From contig JAJFZO010000658.1 in assembly GCA_021397835.1 (NCBI GenBank), positions 1,619,501 to 1,683,500 of the forward strand: a stretch of DNA of 64,000 nucleotides. The letters run 5' to 3'. Below the pieces are notes generated by a model that was given only the letters and a program-made list of their open reading frames with translations, did no database searches and had not been told where the DNA came from. Below, in pieces: positions 24,245 through 34,900 of this stretch (position 1 is its first letter; the number at the start of each line of letters is the position of its first letter). A program made the position numbers and the translations under genes. The stretch comes from Moringa oleifera. Lineage: Eukaryota > Streptophyta > Magnoliopsida > Brassicales > Moringaceae.

Positions 24245-25614
24245 ATGAATTTTACTGCTAATCCCTCTCACATATCATCTTCATCTTCATCTTCATTCTC
24301 AAGCACTGATGATGAACTAGATCTTACTCCATTTATTGAAACACATTTGCAGACCCTTCAAGCCCAACAATCAGCATTACTGAATCTATATGTCTGCAAT
24401 AATCGCTTGATGCTTGAGTATATGAATAACCAAACTAGCCAACAATGACATAGAGGCTCAGTTCATGATCATAGAACAATCAACCGTAATGGAGCAGCAG
24501 CTGCACATAATTTATGGAATGATCACTTCGCTGAGAATCCAAGGTTTGATGATTCAATGTTTCGTAGACGATTTCGAATAAGTAAAAATTTATTTCTTCG
24601 CATTGTCAATGCTGTCGAAGCTCATGACAACTACTTTGTGCAACGACGAGATGCGTTAGGTAAACTTGGATTATCTAGTTTACAAAAAATAACAGCAGTT
24701 TTTCGAATGTTGGCTTATGGTGTACCTGCAGATGCGACTGATGAATACATAAAAATTGGATAATCTACAACAATTGAAAGTGTGAAAAGATTTTGTCGAG
24801 CGGTTGTGGAGATCTTTGAAGAGCGTTATCTAAGATCACCGAATGCTGTTGATGTTGAAAGGTTGCTCAAAATTGGTGAGAAACGCGGATTTTTTGGAAT
24901 GTTAGGGAGTTTAGATTGCATGCATTAGAAGTGAAAAAACTGTCCTACTACTTGGGCAGGACAATATAGTGGACGCAGTGGATCTCCAACTATTATTCTT
25001 GAAGTTGTAGCTGACTATGATTTGTGGATTTAGCATGCATATTTTGGCTTGCCTAGTTCCAATAATGATATTAATGTGCTGGAGGCATCCCACTTGTTTT
25101 CAAATCTTACTAAAAGTATAGCACCTCCAGCTCATTATGTCATTAATGGAAATGAGAACCATATGAGTTATTATTTAGCTGATGGTATATATCCTAAATG
25201 GTCAACTCTTGTACAAATAATTCATGATCCTCGAGGTCCAAAGAAAAAATTATTTGCGAAGATGCAAGAAGCATGTAGAAAGGATTTTGAACGTGCATTT
25301 GGGGTTCTTCAATCAAGGTTTGCAATAATTCAAGGACTGCACGCTTTTGGAGAAAAAATGTGCTCCATGATATAATGACTACATACATAATAATGCATAA
25401 TATGATTATTAAGGATGAACGTGATATTGATGCTGATATTGAAAATTGGAGAGAAGCACAAACCCCAGAAGTTGAGATGATAGTAGATGAAACTATAAAG
25501 TTTCAAGAATTTCTTGCTCGACATAGGCAAATCAAAAATAAAGAGGCTCATTTTGCACTTCATGATGCATTGATTGAACATCTGTGGAATCGTCATAGTA
25601 ATTCAGAAAACTAA
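24245..25614 (+). pseudogene. PIF/Harbinger transposase gene, four stops and one frameshift
   Basis: A single frame from the ATG at 24245 encodes a plant Harbinger (HARBI1-like) nuclease: FRRRFRISKNLFLRIV, GLSSLQKITAVFRMLAYG, GMLGSLDCMH, GLPSSNNDINVLEAS, DPRGPKKKLFAKMQEACRKD and FERAFGVLQSRF. The three DDE residues (Asp in SLDCMH, Asp in NNDINVL, Glu in ERAFG) are present. The frame is cut by TGA at 24446, TAA at 24761, and TAG at 24926 and 25031. Sequence context implies CGA, CAA, TGG and TGG originally, all single transitions. A one-base deletion near 25338-25345 (GGACTGCACG where GGACCTGCACG is expected) moves the last 80 or so residues into another frame, which stays open to 25614. No other damage is evident, so the copy died fairly recently. 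Confidence 0.93.
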
Positions 25615-28600
25615 ATATTGTAATGTGTTAGTGATTTTATTTTGTCTTGTATCAATTATGTAATGAAATTTTAATATTAATTTGAATCATGTATGTAAAA
25701 CTACTATATCAAAAAATTATATATTATCGTAAAAATATAAGTAACTCATAAAAATAATTAAGTTAATTATTTTTATGAAATTTAATTGATAAATTATTAA
25801 TTTTAAAATTACTAAAAATTATAATTTATTATATAATATTAATTTTCTAAAAATATATAAATAAAAATAAAAATTTAAAATTATATTAATTATTTTAAAA
25901 ATATTTACAAATTAATTAATATTTATAAATATTTTTATTAATAATTATTATTTATATTATTAAAATTATATTATAACACCAATTTAATGTAAATAAGTTG
26001 AAGATGAAAAAAATTTGATATTGAAATATTTTTTAAAAAAAATTTTTTAACACCAAATTGATGTTAAATTTAATGTATTGGGTTGGAGATGACCTAACAG
26101 CTTCGTTACCCACAGACTTTCTGCAATTACTATTTAAAGAATTAAAGTTAGTGTGTAATTTCCATATGCTCTTCCCATTAGCTTCTTCATTTTTCTTCTG
26201 ATCATTTTCTTGTTTCTTCTCTCAGCATCTTGTTCATTTGGCATTTTCGTCCTTACCTTTTCTTATTTACCTCAAAAACATCGCCAATTGCATCTCATAA
26301 TTTTAACTTTGCATAATATCATCAATAATGCGTGTAAACTCATCAACTGAAACATTTCTCAAATGAACGATCGTTTTTCCCTTTTTTCGTGACAATAACA
26401 TTCGTGTAATTTCTTTTCTATCCTAACTTTTTCTTATGATTTCTTAAGTATACAGTTTACATGCATTATCGATTATATTACAGAAAGTCAAAATTGTAAG
26501 ATACAACTCACATATAATATTTTTGAGACAAGTACGAAAAGACCGAGAGAAAAAATGTTAAAAGCACAAGCAATAAGGAAAAGAAACAAGAAAAACGATA
26601 AAAAAAAATGAAGAACTTAAAAGAGAAGAGTATAAATAAAATATACACCAACACATACTCTTAACATACTGTAAACAAAAAAATTGTCAAGTACGTAAAA
26701 GTTAACAGAGTTCAAGATACCATCAACAATTGAAACCACTAAAATGATATTGCAAGATCAATTATTAAATTAAAATTTTTAACTAAAAAGTCAAAGACTT
26801 AAAGTGGATAAATTTTAAGTGGCTACGAAATGTTTCACTTGATTTAATAAAAAAAATATTTTTTGAAGGTAGAAGGATTAAGTTTGAAAAGTGTGAACTG
26901 TACGTGGTTTTTATCTCTTAAACATACTAAATTTTCAATGGACACAAATGTTGGTTGCATAACACTATGCATTGGTTGGGTTCCCCTTGAACTATTGCCT
27001 AAACAAGTGCAGATATAACTTTGAATAAAGTCAATTTCTGAATACCATTTCCAATAATGTATTTGCAATTGTTCAAACAATGATTCAAGAGAAATTCAAT
27101 CAAGGCACATTGCCATGCTATCATACATCAAGTAAAAAAATGCAACATACTTAAGTGATAAAAGTCGTATACAGTATACATTCTTCAACCCCAATCCTTC
27201 TACCTCCAAGAAATATTTCTTCACCATATCAAGTGGAGCATGTCGTAGCTATTAAAGATTGCTTATAGCGTATAACTATTTCATTAAGAAATTTAATGAT
27301 TCGTCATACAATATTATTTTATTGACTACAACATCATAAAGTTTTACATACATAACAGGTTTTATGTCCACAGAGTCTATGCGATCACTATCAAGAAGGC
27401 TAGAGTCGGTGTATAATCTCCTTATACTCTTCCCATCAATTTTTTCATTTTTCTTCTAATCGTTTTCTTGTTTCTTCTCCCATCATTTTATTCTTTTGGC
27501 ATTTTTTCTCTTTACCTTTTCTTAGTTATCTCAACAATATTATCAACTACATCTTACATTTTTAACATTGCATATCGTCATCGACAATCCATTTAAACTT
27601 TTCAACTAACAACTTTAACAAATGAACGTTCATTGTCCCTTTTTTGTAATAGTAACATTCATGTAATTTTTTTTCGACTTTTTCTTATGATTTCTCCGGT
27701 ACAAAGTTTATATGCATTGTTGATGATATTATAAAAATCCAAAATTGTAAGATACAGCTCACAGATAATATTTCTGAGACAAGTATGAAAAGACATAAAG
27801 AAAGAATGCCAAAAAAGCAAGCAAATAAGGAAAAAAAAAAAAGAAAAAACGAGCCAAAAAATAAAAAATTTAAGGAGAAAATTGTAGATAAAATATACAC
27901 CAACTATAATACTCCAGATAACAATCGCATACACTCTATGAACATGAAAGTTGTTAGGTATATAAAAATTAGTGAAGTTGTAGATTTCGAAACCAATAAG
28001 ATAATATTGCTAAAATAATTATTAAATTAAATTTTTTAACTAAAAAGTTGAAGACCTAGGGCACATCGATCTTGAATGGCTACATAAAATTTCGCTTGAT
28101 GTAATGAAAAAATATCTTTTGAAGATAGAAAGATTAAGTTTTAAGAGTGTGGACATACCGCATTCCAATCGATACAAATGTTGGTAGCATAACAATACGC
28201 CTTAATTAAGTTCCCCTTGAACTATTGTCTAAACAAGAGCAGATGTGGCTTTTGAATGGAATCCATATTTATATACTATTTCAAGAGACGTATTTGCACT
28301 AGTCCAAGCAATGATTCGAGAAAAATCCAACCAAAATGCACTTCCCACGACCAATATTTATATCAAACAAAAATGCAACATGCTTAAAAGATAAGAGCCA
28401 TATACATTATACATTATCCATCCCCAACGTTTCTACCTTCAAACAAATATTTCTTCACTATATCAAGTGAAACATTTCATAGTCACTCAAGATTGCTCAA
28501 AGCCTTCAACTTTTTTGTTAAAAAATTTAACAATTCATCTGTAATATTATTTTATTAACCTCGATTTTTTACGATTCTAGAACATCATAAACTTTTGCAT

Positions 28601-29565
28601 ACGTAAAAGCTTCTTTGTTCATAGAATCTATATGATTACTATTTAAAAAACTGGAGTTAGTGTACTAGCTCCTTATACCCTTTCCATCAATTTTTTCATT
28701 TTTTTTCTAATCATTTTCTTGTTTCTTCCCCTGGCATTTTGTTCTTTTGGCTTTTTACCTCCTCACATTTTCTTAATTATCTCAAAAACATTATTAGTTA
28801 CATCTTACAATGTTACCTTTGTATAATATCATTGACAATGCATGTAAACACTTCAATTGGCACTTTTGACAAACAAACGCTCATTGTCCCTTTTTTGTGA
28901 TAGTAACATCCGTGTAATTTTTTTTGTCTTAATTTTTTCTTGTGATTATTCAAATATAAAGTCTAGGTGCATTGTCAGTGATATTATGAAAAGCCAAAAT
29001 TGTAAAATGCAGCTCATAGATAATATTTTTGAAACAAGTATGAAAAGACAAAGAAAAAAATGCCAAAAGAATAAGCCACTAGGAAAAGAAACAAGAAAAA
29101 CAAACCGAAAAACAAACCGAAAAAAAATAAAGGAGAAAAATACCATAATCTTTCCATCTCTAAAAAACATTTCTTCATTATATCAAGTGAAGCATTGCAT
29201 AGCCACTCAAGATTGCCCAACATCTTCAACATTTTTGTTAAGAAATTTAATAATCCGTCCTACAATATTATTTTAATGACCTTGATTTTTTATGGTATCT
29301 ACAACATCATAAGCTTTTGCATTCGAAACAACTTCTTCATGCACAAAGTCCATGCAATCATTATTTGGAGGACTGAAATTGGTGTACAATCCCCTTATAC
29401 TCTTCCTATCAATTTCTTTTCATTCTTCTTATTGTTTTCTTATTTCTTCTCCTAACATCTTGTTCTTTTGACATTTTCCTCCTTACCTTTTCTTAGTTAT
29501 CTCAAAAACATTACCTATCAACAACATCTTATCATTTTACCATTGCCTAATATTATCTACAATTG

Positions 29566-30019
29566 ATTTGAAAGCTAAAAAGCCATAGCAGAAATGGTGA
29601 AATTGAAATCTCAAAGTACACTAGACATGATCAATTTCATGTGTCCATACTTCACTTCCATTGATTATTATTCCTTCTCTTTTTTTCTTTCCTTCTTTGG
29701 CTAACAATACTGCAACTAATTCAAGATTTCAAAGAGCTCCTCGCTTTAGCAATAAGGACATCAAAAACTTTTCATAAATCAATTATGACATTAAACCACT
29801 CGTGTAAGTGTTAACATTTATCCCTAGTCTCATTTAGAAAGTGATACTCTAAACATTAAAAATGAAGCATATGCTAATTATTGGGTCAAACAACAAAAAC
29901 AGTGCTCAGATTACATCACCGTAACCAATCTACCATACTAGCTTATACGAAGAAATAAAAGACCTCAGGCAACCTTCCGTAGATTGAGTTAATTAACAAA
30001 TAAAAATTGAATATTAGAT
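29566..30019 (-). other. 3' flank of CCB2
   Basis: On the minus strand this continues past the CCB2 stop with sequence shared, in inverted orientation, with the downstream flanks of both CCB2 pseudogenes (for example CATAATTGATTTATGAAAAG, compare 36185-36205 on the plus strand). The similarity fades near 29740, beyond which no gene is seen. Confidence 0.5.
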
Positions 30020-31781
30020 TTATTTCAAATTCATACAAATGGTCTCACCTCTAAATTTGTTTGCAATTGCTTTTATCCAGGCTCTATCTTTGTCACTATA
30101 TGCAAAATCCATGCTTGAAGCCACCAGGACAAAACCTTCAATCCTATGCATTTCATTTGTATCTGAGCTTGGAGCTTGTATAGCCTGCACTAGTAGAGAT
30201 CGAGTTCCCTTGGGAAGCATCTCCGAAAATCCAAAACCTAAAATTTTAATTGAGCATTTATATAATCCTCACGTATCACCACCAATTAAAACATATTGAG
30301 ATCTAAGCATTCAACATGATTAATAGAATCTAATTGAATCACAAGTTTAGACATTATAGATCGATATATACCTCCATTTTGAGAAAAATATAGGGATTCT
30401 TTCAAATCAGACATCCCAATATTTTCAATCTGCCTTCTGAACCAATCGTGCAATCCCTTCTTTGATAAGTCATCTGGAGTATTCCAATAGCCACGTATAC
30501 ATAATTCACCTTGAACTGATATTAACTGAAAATTCAAGAAAATAAGAGCTTCAATAAAGTTGATAAGATGAAGTGCCTAGCTCATGATCTCATCAAGACT
30601 ACTATAAACCAACTCATAATCTTTCAAGCTTTTAGATTGAATAAGAAAAGATTGCTAGCGGACTATACCGCAGCTATGGTATTAGTATTGCGCAGTAGAA
30701 TATATGTCGCCCAAGCCAAGTCCTCCTTCAGAGTATTTGAAACATTAGGTGACATGACAAAAATTTGCTCTGTGCCTTTAGGGAGACTAATCTGATCCGC
30801 TGGAGTCGCACCCTGCAAAAATTTTCACATACCATAAGGTGAATTGATGTGTGAAATCCTACCCATGTACAAAATCATTTAAATTGAAAAGTCCATTATC
30901 AGCCATCACATGGTTGCTGCTAAGATAACAAAAGTTTATCCTTGGTGGATACTAGAGGCCATCACTTAAAAAATCTAAAGCATTCAAAACTAAACTTTCT
31001 TTCATAGTCTAACAGATTCACTAAGACTAACAAACAAAAACAAAGTTTAAATGTTTAATTCATGCAAAACATAAAAGCAATTAACAGCAAACTAAATCCC
31101 TAGAAAATATGCCAACCAACCAACTCATAAGCTTTACACAACCTTTGCAGAATTGAGTACTAGTAAAGGACATGTAACTGAAGAGAATTACCTTGAGAAA
31201 TTTACCAAGATAAGGAAGCACAACAGAAAATGCAGCCAAAGAAAGCCCCAAAGCCTCTGATCTCTAAACACCCAGAAAAAAATTGTCAAAATAACAAAAT
31301 CACTTATCAAAATTAATGTCAAATCTATTAAATATAAAGGTTATTTTACAAATATAAAACACAAGAGCTTTGTTTACCAGCTCTGCAGCAGTGGTTGAAC
31401 CGGAACCTAAGAAATGGTTCAAGAGAAGTAACGAACCGAACCCATAGCCTATCCACCTGGGCAAGTACGATTCGTCCAATCCAGGTATCCCTGTAATAAC
31501 TCAATAACCAAAACCAAGCATAACCACAGTGGTCAAGAGAGTGGGGAAAAAAATGTATATTCATGCTTATACATATAAAATATGTAGAGAAAGAGAATGT
31601 GACCAAAGGTGAACCGAAGAACAGAGAGATTAAGTTCTTGCTGCCGTTGTTGTCGATTCACTGTTTTCTGAGAATTATTGTTGAGACTAGCAAAGATTGA
31701 TATGGACTTCGAGGTGATTTTGCCGCGAGGATGAGACAAAATTCGCAATTGAATTAAAGGATTGAATGAGAAACTGCTCAT
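30020..31781 (-). CDS. CCB2: Cofactor assembly of complex C subunit B, CCB2/HCF208, chloroplast
   Basis: Six minus-strand exons (31604-31781, 31378-31490, 31192-31263, 30669-30812, 30372-30525, 30020-30237) join in phase to 292 residues. The N-terminus is Ser- and basic-rich like a chloroplast transit peptide (about residues 1-50). Next come LSVLRFTFG and two hydrophobic segments (about 74-95, GYGFGSLLLLNHFLG, and 98-121, EALGLSLAAFSVVLPYLGKF). A soluble part follows, containing SPNVSNTLKEDLAWATYILL, ISVQGELCIRGYWNTP, LPKGTRSLLVQ and AYSDKDRAWIKAIANKF. CCB2 is a thylakoid protein that, with CCB1, CCB3 and CCB4, attaches heme ci to cytochrome b6, so it is needed for the b6f complex. The start at 31781 follows the family; an in-frame ATG at 31898 would add 39 residues that do not look conserved. 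This is the only intact copy of three in the window. It lies next to CRR1, with pseudogene B between. Confidence 0.94.
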
Positions 31782-31984
31782 CTTATTTCTCCCTCGTCTC
31801 TGTGTGGGGATTTGGGAATGCTTCAACCAAGATTCGTTCGCCACCAAAACGCAGCGTTGCATTGCCACCCCACGGCCGTCCTCTAGCGATAAACCCATTC
31901 GGAGCCCAAATTAAAATATAGGCCTAAAACTTTATTCAATTGAGGCCCGAGACCCTAACTCAGCATAGACCGGCTCTGGAACCT
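31782..31984 (-). promoter_or_regulatory. CCB2 5' leader and truncated promoter
   Basis: This short stretch corresponds to the sequence upstream of pseudogene B (about 34380-34550; shared pieces include GCGTTTTGGTGGCGAA and AATAAAGTT). Beyond about 31985 the sequence stops matching CCB2 upstream DNA and becomes a copy of SLK2 5' UTR intron DNA. The native promoter has therefore been cut to about 200 bases. Confidence 0.6.
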
Positions 31985-34900
31985 AAGGATAAAAGCAATA
32001 AAAGCAAGCCGACAAACAGTTTACAAATACAACACTTACCCTAGCATCCCTGCTTCACCAACCAAACAAAATTACAAATTTAAACTCTTCTATAACTATT
32101 TGTCACCGTTATTACACATCTACAAGCTCTTGTGTAACCAAATGATGTGCAATGTTAATGATCTGTTTCAGCTTTCAACAAATTGTTGTAGTGATCTAAA
32201 CAGAGTTCAATAAACAAAGCAAACAACAAAATTAGCGGTGGGAAAACCCAAGCCAGGGAAGAAAAAAAGTATAAATTTTTTCCAGGGTAACTTTCCAGAG
32301 AAATAAATGACTGAAACATAGTAGCAGCAGTAAAATCATTCCCATATTAAACCCCATGCATGGAATACAAAATTTCGGGGCCATACCCTAAAACGCCTAA
32401 TTTTTCAACTGCACAAGCTGAAAACAGAATCGTCGGTACCAAGCTAAACCCCAAAATTTCTGCACATTACAGAAACCTATCGGCTCAATTGATTCACACA
32501 CTCAAAATTTAAGTGCTAATCCATATTACTTTCGAATTAATCATACACATTGAGAACCAGAAACTTTAATCAAGTTCCAATAGGACACGATATTGCACAA
32601 AATTCCAAACTATAAATATGCGAAAGACAAGGAAAACCTAAAGAAAAAGCTAAACAAAAAAGATCATGAAATAGACTATAGCAATGAGAATCCCAGAAAA
32701 GAAATGACTTCTCAGGTAAAACAGTGAGCTTCCAAAGTTCTGAGATCGATCGCAACAGATTAAAAGTATCACGAAAACTAATAAATTGTAGCAGATATTA
32801 AGCAAAAGAAGCTCGGAACGGAGAAAGTAAGATAATAGACAAGGAACCAAGAAAAGCTACTAAACTCAAATGTGAGCCAATTGCGGGTGTGCATTAAATA
32901 CTACCACATAACAATTTAATTTCTACATTTTTCACGCTAACAATTGCCGTCATTTCCCTATTTTTATTGATATTTTAATTTAAGAATATGATATTTGTTT
33001 ACTTACATAAAAGTAAATAAATAATTTTATATCATCACTAAAAACTTTTAAAAAATGCATATATAAACATTTAATAATTGTATTAAAAATTTATAAACAT
33101 CTAAAAAAGATACTCAAACAAAACTATACACACATATTTATATTATCAAAAATATATAAAAATATTTGACATAATAGTTATTTATTTGAATTAATAACTA
33201 TCAAACATGTAAAATTAAGCCATTACTTTTGCTTACATAACATTTAAATTAATGTAAATAATATCAAGAACAATAATTAATTTTTATTTTTAATTTAAAT
33301 CAAAAATACATCTAATGTTATTTTAATTTTAAATTAATATCTTACGACTTTAATTCAATTTGAATATAACATGACATTTATTAATAATTATTTAATATAT
33401 TAAAAAATATTTTAAAACAATGTTAGTACATAATATAAATATTTATTTATTGATTTATTTAAGATATATTTGTTTAATTTGAATGGTACATTTCTTAATA
33501 AATTGGATTTCTAGTGTGAAAATTTACAGAGATCTATTTAGGGTCCAAACTCAATTAATTGTGAGGCGGTTAATCAAAGTAAATGGTAAATCAAAGGGAC
33601 AAAGTGAACCGTATTAACAAGTGGGCACAAAAACCAAAAATAAATGCGAATAAATCAATAGGCCAATCTGCGTTAAAAATTGGAAGGGTATAATTTAAAA
33701 TAATTGGTCATCCAAAGATAATAATCAATGTGAAAAAGGGCCTTTAATATATTAATAATAATAAATCAGAATCCTTTTGTCATTATTTATAAGTAATTGT
33801 CTGACAAGCCATGGCTTGATGCTCCTATTTCATTCGTTTTTATTAACTTATTGCTAATCCCTGTGGGTTATAATTAATTACAAGTTTTTAATATTCCAAG
33901 CACGTCTCCCTCTAGATTAAAATAAGCATCTTTGAGAACCCTTAAAAAAAAAAAACTGAAAGAAAAATCATTCTTTTTTTTTGTATTTTGCCTATTTGTG
34001 GGAGTTTCTATGCTGTGTTGGTATGCCTATCAACTGTCTTTGCAGTTGAGCTATTGGATTTACGGGCATTTCTCCTGTGATTAATGTTTTGATCAAGTTT
34101 GATTTAATTTCTTACGTTTGCTTTTTTTTTCAATGAATTATTTATTTTTCATGTATTTGCTTTTATTAAATAACAAAAAGTAACTAACTTTCTTAAATTA
34201 TAAAATGTCCTTTGGATTGAGTAATCAACAATGAATTAAAACACGTGGGCTTTCCTTTGGTTCTTGCGGTTTTTTTATTATTAAAATAAAATTATAAATT
34301 TGATTTTTGAGAAAAAAAAATATGGTTTGAAAACGGCTTCTACTTTTCCAAGCCATTAGGGTCCGGACCCGATCGACCCTATAGGTTAGGGTTTCCGGCT
34401 TCAGTCGAATAAAGTTATGGGCCTAGATTTTGATATAGGTTCGTCTAATGCGTACAGTCCTCAGTGGGACGGTAACGCTGCGTTTTGGTGGCGAATAAAT
34501 CTTGGTCGGTGCCCTTTCAAGTCCCTCGGACAGAGATGCAGGATAAATAGAATGAACAGCTTCTCGTCCAATTCGTTAATTCAATTGTGAATTTTGTTTC
34601 GACTTCGCGCCAAAACCACCTCAAAATCCATATCAATCTGTGCTAGTCTTAACAATAATTCTCAGAAAACGGTGACTCAACAACGACAGCAAGAACTTAA
34701 TCTCTCTGTTCTTCGCTTCACATTTGGTCTCTTTCTCTTTCTCTCCGTACATTATACGTACAAGCATGAATATCCTTTTTTCTTTTTTTTACTCTCTCGA
34801 CAATTGTGGTTGTGCTTGGTTTCGGTTATTGAGTTGTTAATGGGATAATTGGATTGGACGAATTGGACTTGCCCAGATGGATAGGTTACGGGTTCAGTTT

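Larger units (their letters stand above)
21894..26094. mobile_element. PIF/Harbinger DNA transposon, two-gene, probably inactive
   Basis: The element is 4201 bases long. Its left end reads GGCCGTCTCCAACGAG and its right end, read on the minus strand, GGTCATCTCCAACCC, so about 13 of the first 14-15 terminal bases pair. A second copy of CGTCTCCAACGAGACG lies just inside the left end (21951-21966), and the stretch TTTGGTGCA/ACACCAAAT is shared by both subterminal regions. It carries the two genes expected of this superfamily in divergent orientation: a Myb/SANT-like DNA-binding protein on the minus strand (22463-23562) and a DDE transposase on the plus strand (24245-25614). Both are interrupted, so the copy should be unable to move itself. 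It sits inside the first unit of the 1.25-kb tandem array and is therefore younger than that array. Confidence 0.93.
20860..29565. repeat. Tandem array of four ~1.25-kb units, first unit split by a transposon
   Basis: A diverged unit repeats in the same direction. The landmark AATGCxTxTAAACTCxTCAA followed by AAATGAACG/CTCATTG occurs at about 20870, 26309, 27570 and 28822. Removing the 4.2-kb insertion from the first gap leaves a spacing of about 1235, then 1261 and 1252 bases. A second landmark, GTTCTTTTGGCATTTT, occurs at about 26230, 27494, 28741 and 29463. The fourth unit has lost about 500 internal bases. Short minus-strand frames in units 1 and 2 share the peptide SIENAVCLRDK (SIENLVCLRDK in unit 2), so the unit may come from an old coding sequence that I do not recognise. 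Confidence 0.8.

Noticed and set aside
27659..29276. Phe-rich and Lys-rich open frames in the tandem array
   Set aside because: They are translations of A/T-rich low-complexity DNA in the repeats, occurring on both strands at the same place.
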